Below are positions 26,701 to 34,179 of a stretch of 37,078 bases of DNA, in pieces (position 1 is the stretch's first letter; each line of letters starts with the position of its first letter). The notes beneath the pieces were generated by a model, which ran no database searches, had not been told where the DNA came from, and was given only the letters and a program-made list of their open reading frames with translations. Location of the stretch: the IMG/VR virus record IMGVR_UViG_3300025168_000252, positions 1 through 37,078 of that record. One strand, given 5' to 3'. Position numbers and translations under genes: made by a program. The DNA is from a virus.

Positions 26701-29700
26701 CATTCTTGAAGAGGCTGTAGCTGAACTGCATTCTTCATACAAAAACTCTCCCGAAGTTTCTGATCAGATAGATGGAACTTCTGAAAGTTTGCTTGATAAG
26801 GTGAGGCGTTTCTTTGAGCGCGTTTACAACTCTGTTACAGGAGTTGGTTACGGAGACGCGGGCGATGTGTTTGCTGCGATTGGCAAGGGTACAATCGGTG
26901 GACGGAAGCGGGGAGAAATTCGCACGTTCAAGACTGGCCCTAAGTATGCCAGCGTAGATCAGTTGGCTAGGCCAAGATCGGAAAGGGAAAGAAGAGATTC
27001 TGACCTTAACGAAACTCGCGGTGGCGTTGCGGTAAATGTAGAAGAAGACGAGACTAAGAAATCTCTTGTTCCCCCTCCACTTAAGTACAATTCAAGCGTT
27101 CAGATCAACGGAGACTGGTCGGACATGATATTGAACAGGGAAAAGACTGTTGAAACTTCCGCGCAGTCTATGGTCAAGAACGGTGGCGCTCCGGGATGGG
27201 TCTTATTGAGGAACGAAACTGGTCAATCTTCTGGAGCAGCTTTACTCGGAAGGCGTTTTGAATATAAATCTAAAGATGAGTTTGATTCTGACTTTGAACG
27301 GCATAAAGTTTCTTCTTCAAATGAGTTTGCTTTTGGTAAAAGAAACAGAACCTACGGTTATCCAGTAGAAGATGTGGTTCGTTTTGAAGATCCCGTGCCT
27401 GTCAATACTCCCAGGGGACAGAACAGAAAGAAGAACCTTACCTATTCTGTTATTCCTAACATTGACATTGAGGGAAGTCGTTATTCCCTGTCTCGTAACC
27501 CCGCGACATTCGATGAAGGTACAGGACTTTGGAGTGATGGCGACTTTACTTTCGTTGAAGAATCCGTAAATTCAAATCACTTGATCGAAAGCCAAGACCA
27601 AATACCGACATTAGAAGACTTAAATTTTCAGTCCGGTTTGCTTACTGCAAAGGGAGAACAAGCAAAGCCTCGCTTTACCGGGAAGGTTATGGGTCAGGAT
27701 ATTGACCGGAAGGGAATCGTTGGTAAAACGGTTAGGCTTCGTATAGACATTCCATTTTTTAACAGTTGGAAATCTCAAGACGGCAGAGGTAAATACGTTG
27801 TCACCATACATGACGACAAGACAAAGTCTGGTAAGTATGTAGAGTTTCGCCAAGAAGCGGCATCGTCTCCCGGCGCGGTCATTGGTTACGACTCTATCGC
27901 TCGCTTGTCCGGGCCTGTTCGCTTTGGCTCCAACGGAAAAAAAGCCGCGAAGATATTGAAGGAAGGTGATTCTAAAAACCCCATAGCTGCTGTTGAAGGG
28001 GAGTACATTCAGGATCAATCTATACCGGAAGATATAGATAGTTGGACTCCGGTCGGTTACGACCCCCACAAAGCTACATTCTTTTACGACAAGAGAACAG
28101 GTGATGAAATTATATCTGGACAAGATGCAATTTCTATTGGCAACACTGTGTTTGTAAAAAACGTAGACCCGTGGAATGAAGAAACTTTTCAAAAGTATTC
28201 TGAAGGGTTAAAAATACCGAATCTTTTCCGTCAGCGAAGAAATGTAATGCGCGATCAGGCCGAATGGCGCGAGTATACAGCTTCAATGCGCGAAGCTGGC
28301 GAGGATTTTACTGCATCACTGCCGGAACCCAACGAACAATTTGGTCAGGAGTTTCTTGAGGAAACGCTGGAACAAACGCCGGGTTTCATACCTCGTATTA
28401 GCTCAAGGCCAGAAAAGAATTTGAATCTTCGTCCCGATCTGGATGACCGAAGAGAGCTTAGGCAGAGGTCTATTGATATAGCTAATGGCGTTATTGATCC
28501 TGTTAAATTTTCTCTTGCAGACAAAGAAAACAGCAACCCCAGAAGGCGAAGGCGCTCTGGAAATCTTTCATACGAAGAGCTTAAGGCTAGGACTGTACCC
28601 GAAAGAACAGAGAAAACTTTTATTGATTACATAAAAGAAATATGGCAAGAAAAAAGCTTGGCTATGTTTAGGCAAAAGTTTATTGACAAGTACGATTCGA
28701 TTGCCAAGTTGTCAAAAAGGGCAGCGGCTAAACGAATGGAGCGTGGCGATGATCACATGTTGCTTGCTAATGTAAACGCTGCCTCTGCTGCTTATCTTTC
28801 GGAGAACGCACAAGGTGTGGTTGCTGAATCAATTACTTCGGGGCAACCCGTATACAGTGGGGGAATCGTAAGGGTTGATTACGAAAAGCCCGGTGTATTT
28901 GAGATACTGAAAGATGTTTATCAGCAGGGATTTCTTGAAGACTTTCATCTTTGGGTAATGTCTAAACGATCTCACAGGCTTGGAAAAAATAACAAGTTAA
29001 CGCCTGTTGCTGAGAAAGACATTGCGGAAATTGAAGCTTACATTGATAGCCAGCCCGGTATGCGGGAACTTTTTGAAAGAACTAACGAACAGTATCAAGA
29101 ATGGAATGAAAACCTTGTAAACTTTCTTCGCGACACAGGCGTTATTGATGAGCGATTGGGAGAAGTTCTTAAGTCTTACGGAGACTATGTTCCCTTTTAC
29201 AAGCAGTATGAGGGTGAAGCATACGACGACGAGTCAAGCGCATTAAGTCAATTGATTGGTCAAAGCATTGATCAAATGAAAGAAACAATTGATCCCAGAA
29301 CAGGTGAAACAATCATAGGTGAAGCGCCTATTGGTGGAAGAGATGATGCGCCTAACTCTATGTTTGGATCTTTAGTTGGTGTCAAACCTCCTAAGAGGTT
29401 AAGGAAAGAAGGCAGCGACGAGATGGTTGTGCCGATGCTTGAAGGAATCATGAGAAATCTTCAGGCGGCTGTAAGCTCCGGTGCAAAAAACATTGCTGCA
29501 CAAAGAACCTTGCGGGATGCTTTGGTGTTTGGGGATGACATTGCCGTTAAGCTTGACAAGAAGTCTGACGCTGAGTTTGCCAGTGATGTTGTGACTATTC
29601 GCGAGAACGGGGTTGACCAACACTACCAGCTTAAAGACAAGTTGTTGTTTGATTCTTTGAGCGGAATGATGGAGGGTAAACTTCCTTGGCTTAGTTTCTT

Positions 29701-31366
29701 TTCTTTGCCTTCTGACGTTCTTAGGAATCTTGTTACTAGGTCTCCTGACTTTATCATGGCAAACCTTATGAGAGATAGTATCTCTACATGGGTTACTAGC
29801 GGATCTAACATGACTCCTATGGTCGGTACATTCAGCAACTTTTTCAAGGGAGGCGTTAGCGCGAGCAAAAATCAAGATCCTTCCATGGTTAGCTTGTTAA
29901 GTTCAGGTGTCATTGGTGGGTATGATAACTCTCGGTATCCCAAGGATCTTCAAAAGACATTCGATAAGAGAATGCGAGAAGAAGGACTAACTGTATCTGG
30001 AAAGAAGCGCGGCTTGACAGATAAGGCTGTGTTTAACACGATGCAGAAACTTTGGGATTGGTCTGGCGATGTAACTACGAAATCAGATGCAGCTACAAGG
30101 ATGGCTGTGTACGAAGACGTATACAAGAACATCCTTAACAAGGGACACACCAGAGAAGAAGCGGAAGCTGAGGCTATTTTCCAAGCACAAGAAGTAATTA
30201 ACTTTTCAAGGCGTGGTAATTCGGGAATAGCAAGAGTTGTTACGGCAGCAATTCCGTTCCTGAATGCAAGGGTTCAGGGCTTGGATGTTTTGTGGAGGGC
30301 AGGTAGAGGCAATTATTCTTCGGATTATTCCAAAGCTGGACAGAAATCTTCCATGTATTCTTTCTTAGGTCGCGGAAGCATGTTGGCTGCTATTACTGGA
30401 ATGTACGCCCTCATGGCTCACGATGAAGATGATTGGCTTTCAGCTAGCTCTGCAGAGCAAGACGATAACTGGATTATTCCGGGCTATGGAGTTGTTCCGG
30501 GCTTTAAGATTCCTATTCCGTTTGAAATCGGAATTTTATTTAAAGTAGTTCCGGAACGATTGATGAGAGCTTCTTTGTCCGGTAAAAATTATTTGGGTGT
30601 AGACATACCCGAAGGAGGCAAAACGGACTGGAGACAAGCTGGCAATGCACTTTCAAGGGGTGTGATTAGTTCTTTGAAACTAAATCCTTTTGAAGCTCAA
30701 GTAACAAAGCCCTTTTTAGAGTCGTATGTAAACTATTCTTTCTTTACCGGACAACCCATTGTCCCCATGTATATGGAAGACAGGTTGCCTGAGCAACGAA
30801 AGAGAAATGGCACAAATGCTATGGCCATTGCTCTTGGTGAAACATTTGGCGCTTCACCGCTTAAGATAGAACATATTATGCGCGGCTATACGGGAACCGT
30901 AGGTTCTTGGATACTTTTTGCAAGCGACCACGCAATTAGAAGTATGAGCAACATGCCAGCTAAGCCTGCTTTAAGGATTGACCAATGGCCTTTGCTTAAA
31001 AGATTCTTACAGACAGACTTGGGATCACAAGGACAGCTTGGTAATTTTTATGAGTTCAGAAAGGAAACGAAAAAGTTTGTAAACTCATTGAATCAAGCAA
31101 TAGAAGAAGGCGATGTAGAAACTCAACAGAAAATTCTTGAAAGATATCCACAGGTCGAAGGCATACAAAAATATATGAATGAAATAGATACTGAATTGGG
31201 TAAATTAAGAAATTACCAATCAGAAGTTTATTTAAGTGATATGTCCCCGGAAAAGAAACTTGAGATCATGAACAAAATAGATGAGCAAAGAAAAATAATA
31301 ACGAGAGATGTAAACAAACTAAGATCAAAGATGGACTTGCCGTTTAACCCATTGGCTGATTTTTAA
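23717..31366 (+). CDS. Giant polyvalent protein with HExxH peptidase-like and ASCH-like domains
   Basis: This 2549-aa protein takes one fifth of the window. Seen: hydrophobic Ala/Gly-rich segments near residues 175-220 and 330-355. A zinc-peptidase signature DHEVIHAM follows, with His919, Glu920 and His923, and a downstream ILEEAVAELH glutamate cluster (E998/E999/E1003) that could give the third ligand, as in gluzincins. An ASCH-like fold is suggested at about 1125-1235 (GDWSDMILNREKTVE, E1142-E1146; then YGYPVEDVVRFEDPVPV). A KATFFYDKRTG motif near 1450 and a C-terminal helical LPD38-like part (about 2009 onward, MRDSISTWVTSG) resemble phage polyvalent proteins. It probably enters the cell with the DNA and counters host defence. 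Domain calls are by eye. Confidence 0.6.
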   Translation: MSTQWNPNESNSVQLDDGTVVEIPVGISAAQAYKFLVEAGRITPSELPEEEEKSGFFPGISSSIENIKGTFTGALPATAAGLEITGTEDQRRKYLESSQAIYEASREAQMEKLPDPASVDSIKEAYEDGGAWDALSETWDFSKEAVGQQVPIFGGLMAAQKLGGSKLVSNSLIGRAGTALLGRAIPAAVAPYVAASFSNPWTGAAAALALSAAFAYSSMLRDNAESAEDLEDIKVLRAATAAAPHAAMEYLGFAMTGAFGPLKQQLAAATLKDTLAGASTAAGRSAWGAAGKQAAKSLTEFPTELAQTVIERAQAGESISLSDADFVNEMINVAAATAPVVGVFGGYGGYRSYKNEKSNKKEFDKKTDLEKAHRASVAEARRITIEKQEANARRIADEGVARYEAAVGLANARDEGIARQVERMSERTPVEYADIVEALDSRGVTPDNVFNSGTAAFIFRNTDGKVKSLHQLKDSLSLSKAERDQRAKYRRRIYSILSGMGSFEYVGANKDAPLTFNQYTTKQFDDVLKATRKFKGKAEGTRINQNNIRKILKMGNSGVEQNIASAIKKDLKLDGYSETSGSVQVARNPGYTEIQYREIMDRAREKGRISQELYEQVTNNYGREYYTQFIQDVSVRGGLDPVQAKKNIYIPMRAQKGIGYVDVEVEPDTPGFFIRHEGEIVAGATTRSMAESVVSSLEHRSRSYTVTKNGKKFKTFKNKSWADQISKNESKINPDDVFDVVTNPVATFNIDKTKTTGFKVVERFRDDEGNVKDIYEDSFAPTREIAEGRKEVRESEYSVGESAWDRRADKRREQAMQDLFYGPRERGLYQDPVLEDFVPREPEFTEQEVKIIDLIDAQLKDLGVSDFRGKVEKNIRTGDRSAAGEFSALFKTISVALDQFGNAQTDAEIDQVLKEVVDHEVIHAMRELDLFSQNEWLALTRSVSRIKIPKDLRNRNRELFSEDTTFLEWAEKNYDGIPRVEALKNRKNPDEYWDYILEEAVAELHSSYKNSPEVSDQIDGTSESLLDKVRRFFERVYNSVTGVGYGDAGDVFAAIGKGTIGGRKRGEIRTFKTGPKYASVDQLARPRSERERRDSDLNETRGGVAVNVEEDETKKSLVPPPLKYNSSVQINGDWSDMILNREKTVETSAQSMVKNGGAPGWVLLRNETGQSSGAALLGRRFEYKSKDEFDSDFERHKVSSSNEFAFGKRNRTYGYPVEDVVRFEDPVPVNTPRGQNRKKNLTYSVIPNIDIEGSRYSLSRNPATFDEGTGLWSDGDFTFVEESVNSNHLIESQDQIPTLEDLNFQSGLLTAKGEQAKPRFTGKVMGQDIDRKGIVGKTVRLRIDIPFFNSWKSQDGRGKYVVTIHDDKTKSGKYVEFRQEAASSPGAVIGYDSIARLSGPVRFGSNGKKAAKILKEGDSKNPIAAVEGEYIQDQSIPEDIDSWTPVGYDPHKATFFYDKRTGDEIISGQDAISIGNTVFVKNVDPWNEETFQKYSEGLKIPNLFRQRRNVMRDQAEWREYTASMREAGEDFTASLPEPNEQFGQEFLEETLEQTPGFIPRISSRPEKNLNLRPDLDDRRELRQRSIDIANGVIDPVKFSLADKENSNPRRRRRSGNLSYEELKARTVPERTEKTFIDYIKEIWQEKSLAMFRQKFIDKYDSIAKLSKRAAAKRMERGDDHMLLANVNAASAAYLSENAQGVVAESITSGQPVYSGGIVRVDYEKPGVFEILKDVYQQGFLEDFHLWVMSKRSHRLGKNNKLTPVAEKDIAEIEAYIDSQPGMRELFERTNEQYQEWNENLVNFLRDTGVIDERLGEVLKSYGDYVPFYKQYEGEAYDDESSALSQLIGQSIDQMKETIDPRTGETIIGEAPIGGRDDAPNSMFGSLVGVKPPKRLRKEGSDEMVVPMLEGIMRNLQAAVSSGAKNIAAQRTLRDALVFGDDIAVKLDKKSDAEFASDVVTIRENGVDQHYQLKDKLLFDSLSGMMEGKLPWLSFFSLPSDVLRNLVTRSPDFIMANLMRDSISTWVTSGSNMTPMVGTFSNFFKGGVSASKNQDPSMVSLLSSGVIGGYDNSRYPKDLQKTFDKRMREEGLTVSGKKRGLTDKAVFNTMQKLWDWSGDVTTKSDAATRMAVYEDVYKNILNKGHTREEAEAEAIFQAQEVINFSRRGNSGIARVVTAAIPFLNARVQGLDVLWRAGRGNYSSDYSKAGQKSSMYSFLGRGSMLAAITGMYALMAHDEDDWLSASSAEQDDNWIIPGYGVVPGFKIPIPFEIGILFKVVPERLMRASLSGKNYLGVDIPEGGKTDWRQAGNALSRGVISSLKLNPFEAQVTKPFLESYVNYSFFTGQPIVPMYMEDRLPEQRKRNGTNAMAIALGETFGASPLKIEHIMRGYTGTVGSWILFASDHAIRSMSNMPAKPALRIDQWPLLKRFLQTDLGSQGQLGNFYEFRKETKKFVNSLNQAIEEGDVETQQKILERYPQVEGIQKYMNEIDTELGKLRNYQSEVYLSDMSPEKKLEIMNKIDEQRKIITRDVNKLRSKMDLPFNPLADF

Positions 31367-31377
31367 AAGGAGAACAA

Positions 31378-31566
31378 ATGATTAATTGGATTACGTTGAA
31401 CATTGGAGAAGTTATTCAAATCATCACTCAGGTGGTTGGAGTCTTTGCAATTATTGCAGCTTGGACACCTAACGTTGCAGACAATAAGGTTGCTGCCATG
31501 TTGCTTGAGGGCGTTAACTTTCTGGGTGCAAACCTAGGTAAGGCACGGAATGCACCGGACGCATAA
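31378..31566 (+). CDS. Small membrane protein, holin candidate
   Basis: This 62-aa protein is preceded by an AAGGAG site at 31367-31372. It has a hydrophobic stretch at residues 9-28 (IGEVIQIITQVVGVFAIIAA) and a second, weaker one around 39-51 (AAMLLEGVNFLGA). It resembles small MINWIT-type proteins I know from marine phages near lysis genes. Its position directly before the spanin pair suggests a holin or pinholin that times lysis. No endolysin was recognised nearby, so this role is an inference. The last stop base overlaps the next ATG (TAATG). Confidence 0.6.
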   Translation: MINWITLNIGEVIQIITQVVGVFAIIAAWTPNVADNKVAAMLLEGVNFLGANLGKARNAPDA

Positions 31567-31841
31567 TGATTGCATGGCTTGTAGTTGGATTGGTTATAGT
31601 TGTAATCTTTTTGATTGCCTTGAAGTTGTCTGGAAAGACAGCGGAAGAGTTGGGCCGATCTAATGAGAGGCACGATTACTTGGAGAAGGAAGTACAAAGC
31701 ATCAACATATTTGTGGAAGAGCTTTCAAATCCTCCTCCTGATCGCGCTGATCTTGCTTCTAGATGGTTGCGCCGCATCAAAGAAGCCAAGCGTAAGAACG
31801 ATTCCTCCGTGTCCGATACCGACAATGAAAGCTCTGATTGA
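31566..31841 (+). CDS. i-spanin (Rz-like)
   Basis: This 91-aa protein has an N-terminal membrane segment (residues 2-20, AWLVVGLVIVVIFLIALKL) followed by a charged helical tail (about 30-70), the layout of an inner-membrane spanin that spans the periplasm with its partner. It is shorter than classic Rz (about 150 aa). A second reading frame starting inside it encodes a lipoprotein of the o-spanin type, which is the strongest evidence for the call. Together they would fuse inner and outer membranes after cell-wall degradation in a Gram-negative host. Confidence 0.7.
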   Translation: MIAWLVVGLVIVVIFLIALKLSGKTAEELGRSNERHDYLEKEVQSINIFVEELSNPPPDRADLASRWLRRIKEAKRKNDSSVSDTDNESSD

Positions 31842-31935
31842 ACTTCAAGAAGGTTTAGTTCCGCATGGAGTAGAACAGTTTCTTTCGCGTATAGAAATTT
31901 ATTGTTCAGCTATAGATTCTGTAAGAGATGCGTGA
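31663..31935 (+). CDS. o-spanin lipoprotein (Rz1-like), overlapping the i-spanin
   Basis: This 90-aa reading frame overlaps the i-spanin gene by 179 bases in another frame and extends past its end. It has a hydrophobic stretch ILLLIALILLLDGC with a lipobox-like LDGC (Cys36), a Pro-containing region after it (IPPCPIPT), and an amphipathic tail. The ATG at 31663 gives a long basic N-region. A TTG at 31711 would give a more compact signal starting just before residues WKSFQ. Asp at position -2 of the lipobox is unusual. Overlapping frames are typical of Rz/Rz1 pairs. The start is the uncertain part. Confidence 0.65.
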   Translation: MRGTITWRRKYKASTYLWKSFQILLLIALILLLDGCAASKKPSVRTIPPCPIPTMKALIELQEGLVPHGVEQFLSRIEIYCSAIDSVRDA

Positions 31936-32203
31936 AGGTGTTTACAGGAACAGGTTGAAGAAAACCTCTGAAGAAATAAAGAATGAAGCTGCAGCCGAAA
32001 GGTTTGCAGCTTTACAAAAGATGTTAGGAAATCTTCCGCCTACACCCCATGAGTTGTCTTTAATAAAGTTGAACGGTCCATGGCCAGGGTTTGGTTACCC
32101 AATTAAAGATAAAAATAATAGATACGCCCAAACAGTTTTTAAAAATTCAAGCAGACCACCACACAAATTGCTTGAATGCCCCCCTCCTAAAATTAAAAAC
32201 TAA
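31928..32203 (+). CDS. Small unknown protein after the spanins
   Basis: This 91-aa basic protein overlaps the o-spanin's end by 8 bases. The N-terminal half is helical and charged (KKTSEEIKNEAAAERFAALQ), and the C-terminal half is Pro/Gly-rich (GPWPGFGYPIKDKNN). No signal or membrane segment is seen and no family is recognised. Translation is likely coupled to the upstream genes. Its position between the spanins and an HTH protein gives no clear job. Confidence 0.6.
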   Translation: MREGVYRNRLKKTSEEIKNEAAAERFAALQKMLGNLPPTPHELSLIKLNGPWPGFGYPIKDKNNRYAQTVFKNSSRPPHKLLECPPPKIKN

Positions 32204-32219
32204 AACCCAAGGAGGTTAC

Positions 32220-32483
32220 ATGGAGTCACCTAAGAAAAAAAGTCTTCCTAGTGTTTCTGAAATGAAACAAAAAGGAGGACATAAGAAAGTTACGAATTAC
32301 CTTAGAAACAATCCTGAAGTATCCGAATGGATTATTGAAATGTTTACTTGGAAAGATTCTGGAGATATACATACGAGCCATCAGGACATTGCGGAAGAGT
32401 TGTCAGATTATTCAGGGCTTTTAATTACAGGTGATCACATATCAAGGGCATTTAGAAAATGGAAAAAAAACGGAAAGTTTTAA
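32220..32483 (+). CDS. Small HTH-like protein
   Basis: I choose the ATG at 32220, which follows a strong AGGAGG site (32209-32214); a longer frame upstream (from 32091) lacks such a site. The 87-aa product has a basic start (ESPKKKSLPSVSEMKQKGGH), then helices ending in SHQDIAEELSDYSGL and ITGDHISRAFRKWKKNG. This looks like a helix-turn-helix DNA-binding unit with a DIAEEL...HISRAF pair. It could be a small regulator or a small terminase subunit, but no large terminase is in the window. The next gene starts inside it, so the two are likely co-expressed. Confidence 0.65.
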   Translation: MESPKKKSLPSVSEMKQKGGHKKVTNYLRNNPEVSEWIIEMFTWKDSGDIHTSHQDIAEELSDYSGLLITGDHISRAFRKWKKNGKF

Positions 32484-33367
32484 AGTCAAAAGAACAGATG
32501 GAGACTTTCCTTGATAGTGAAGAAAGGCAAGTCATTGTCAATGCAGTGCATGATTTAAATCCTCCTCCCGCGTATTCCAGGGCTAAGAAAAAACCTGATC
32601 TAGGCCACACTATTTTGGTTGTGCCAGATTCTCACGCAAAACCGGGGGTACCCAACCATCGATATGAGTGGTTAGGTAGGATGGTCACAGATATTCAGCC
32701 AGATTACGTGGTGGACATCGGTGATTGGTTTGACATGCATAGTTTAAATGGGTATGACAAGCCGGGATCTAAATCTTTTCAAGGCGCTAGCTATTGGAAA
32801 GATATTGCTGCTGGTTTAGATGCAAGGCTTCGCTTTCAACAGGAGCTAGATATCTACAACAGGGGCAGAAAAAAGAAATGTAAGCCCGAGCTAGTCTTTT
32901 GTGTGGGCAACCATGAGAACCGAATCAATCGGTTCATTGAAGAAGAGCCTAGGTTTGAGGGAGTTATATCGATCAACGATTTGAAATCGAAAGAACTCGG
33001 ATGGGAGGAGATTGATTTCCTTAAAACAAAAGAAATAGGAGGATGTTATTTCTCTCACTATTTTACGTCTGGTGTAATGTCACGCCCTATATCAGGAATG
33101 CATCAAGCAGCTTCTCTTGTAACTAAAAGATTTGGAACTTGCATTCAAGGCCACACTCACACGTTTGACCACAGTGTCCGCACCGATACAAGCGGTCGCC
33201 ACCTTCATGGCGTTGTTGTCGGTTGTTACTTTGAACACAACGAAGGATGGGCAGGTCCGGCTAACGCCATGTGGAATCGCGGCGTTGCTGTACTTAGAAA
33301 TGTAAAGAACGGCAGCTTAGATCTAGAGTGGTGGGGACTTGAGCGTATCAAGGCCAGATACTCGTAA
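32459..33367 (+). CDS. Calcineurin-like metallophosphoesterase
   Basis: This 302-aa enzyme carries all calcineurin-type metal motifs in order: D57-x-H59 (VPDSHAKP), G88-D89 (DIGDWFD), GNHE (150-153), His200 (YFSHYF) and GHTHTFD (231-237). It would hydrolyse phosphoesters using two metal ions; the substrate cannot be read from the sequence. The N-terminal ~40 residues are a basic, Lys-rich extension. In phages such enzymes may process nucleic acids or nucleotides, or counter host signalling nucleotides; this is inference. It overlaps the HTH gene by 25 bases and the peptidase gene by 29. Confidence 0.85.
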   Translation: MEKKRKVLKSKEQMETFLDSEERQVIVNAVHDLNPPPAYSRAKKKPDLGHTILVVPDSHAKPGVPNHRYEWLGRMVTDIQPDYVVDIGDWFDMHSLNGYDKPGSKSFQGASYWKDIAAGLDARLRFQQELDIYNRGRKKKCKPELVFCVGNHENRINRFIEEEPRFEGVISINDLKSKELGWEEIDFLKTKEIGGCYFSHYFTSGVMSRPISGMHQAASLVTKRFGTCIQGHTHTFDHSVRTDTSGRHLHGVVVGCYFEHNEGWAGPANAMWNRGVAVLRNVKNGSLDLEWWGLERIKARYS

Positions 33368-33725
33368 ATCTCTCAGAACGAAAGAGAGACTTCATCAAGT
33401 AAACCGATTTCTTATAGAGGAATATGGTATAAAGGTTAGGCTTCGTGTGGCCAAAATGCCCAAGGCATTAAAAGATTGTTTGGGATTTATATCATATGAT
33501 AATCCAAATCTTTCACCTCTCATTTGGATAGCATCAGGGTTGTCTACTTCCGAGGCTGTGTCAACTTTGCTTCATGAGTTTGCTCACGCTATAAGTCACA
33601 ACGCGCATGGTCCTTCATGGAAGCGTGCTTATGATGGACATGATAAAGATTTTGCTATTGTTCTGAATCAAGTTGAGAACAGGTTTATCTACGAAAATGG
33701 ATCAACTGAAAGCAAGGAGTACTAA
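33339..33725 (+). CDS. SprT-like zinc metallopeptidase
   Basis: This 128-aa protein has LLHEFAHAISHNAHGPSW, with His79, Glu80 and His83 of an HExxH site and a third His at 90 just before Gly-Pro. This HExxHA...HGPxW pattern is the one of SprT/WLM-type metallopeptidases. The protein may cleave DNA-protein crosslinks or another protein; the target is unknown. The chosen start is TTG at 33339, inside the phosphoesterase gene, with a GGTGGGGA upstream; no in-frame ATG exists before residue 40. The start is therefore uncertain. Confidence 0.75.
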   Translation: MSVSRPDTRKSLRTKERLHQVNRFLIEEYGIKVRLRVAKMPKALKDCLGFISYDNPNLSPLIWIASGLSTSEAVSTLLHEFAHAISHNAHGPSWKRAYDGHDKDFAIVLNQVENRFIYENGSTESKEY

Positions 33726-33994
33726 TGGAAAACGGTATACTACCTAAGGATCCTCCTGTTGAAGAAGCAATTAAAGCTCTTGAAATGGCTAGGGATTATA
33801 CGAATGCTGCCCTAGGCCAAATCAAGAGCAATGATGTTGGTGAATCTATTAGCGAAATGGTTCACATGACGTTGTATATGCAAACTTCAGACACTCTTAA
33901 CGGATTAAACCTTTGCATTGAAACTTTAATAGAGTCTGTCAAGAAAGATCAATTACCCACAACCCATCCTAACTTCTTGAACTTATTGGACTGA
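33725..33994 (+). CDS. Small helical acidic protein, last gene of the plus block
   Basis: This 89-aa protein starts one base inside the peptidase stop (TAATG) and is predicted all-helical (EEAIKALEMARDYTNAALGQ, SISEMVHMTLYMQT). No domain is recognised. Its 3' end overlaps the convergent minus-strand gene at 33949-34179 by 46 bases, with no terminator between the blocks. The function is unknown. Confidence 0.65.
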   Translation: MENGILPKDPPVEEAIKALEMARDYTNAALGQIKSNDVGESISEMVHMTLYMQTSDTLNGLNLCIETLIESVKKDQLPTTHPNFLNLLD

Positions 33995-34179
33995 TTGATT
34001 CCATAGCAAGCGCCTTTATATTCTCCCGGCTGAGTAATGCATACGCAATCTGGCGTGGCGCAAGTGCCATAGCAAGGGAGATCAGGGCAGTAGGCGCAGC
34101 GTGCAGTTGTGGCGTATCCCAAGGCCACTGACACCGAAAATACAAGTGCCATCAGAGTTATCTTTATAGATTGTTTCAT
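33949..34179 (-). CDS. Secreted seven-cysteine knottin-like peptide
   Basis: This 76-aa protein has a clear signal peptide (basic start MKQSIK, hydrophobic ITLMALVFSVSVALG, small residues about 23-27) and then a compact Cys-rich domain. The cysteines are at 28, 31, 36, 40, 45, 47 and 58, giving spacings 2-4-3-4-1-10. The last six follow C-x4-C-x3-C-x4-C-x1-C-x10-C, close to the spacing of inhibitor-cystine-knot peptides (for example, C-x4-C-x1-C near the end in plant albumin-1 and cyclotides). The tail is basic and Gly/Trp-containing. It would act in the periplasm or outside. Target unknown; the fold is inferred from spacing alone. An AAAGGA ribosome site precedes the ATG. Confidence 0.65.
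   Translation of the reverse strand: MKQSIKITLMALVFSVSVALGYATTARCAYCPDLPCYGTCATPDCVCITQPGEYKGACYGINQSNKFKKLGWVVGN

Noticed and set aside
32091-32219. Upstream extension of the HTH gene
   Set aside because: It overlaps the preceding gene and lacks a ribosome site, while the ATG at 32220 has AGGAGG well placed.
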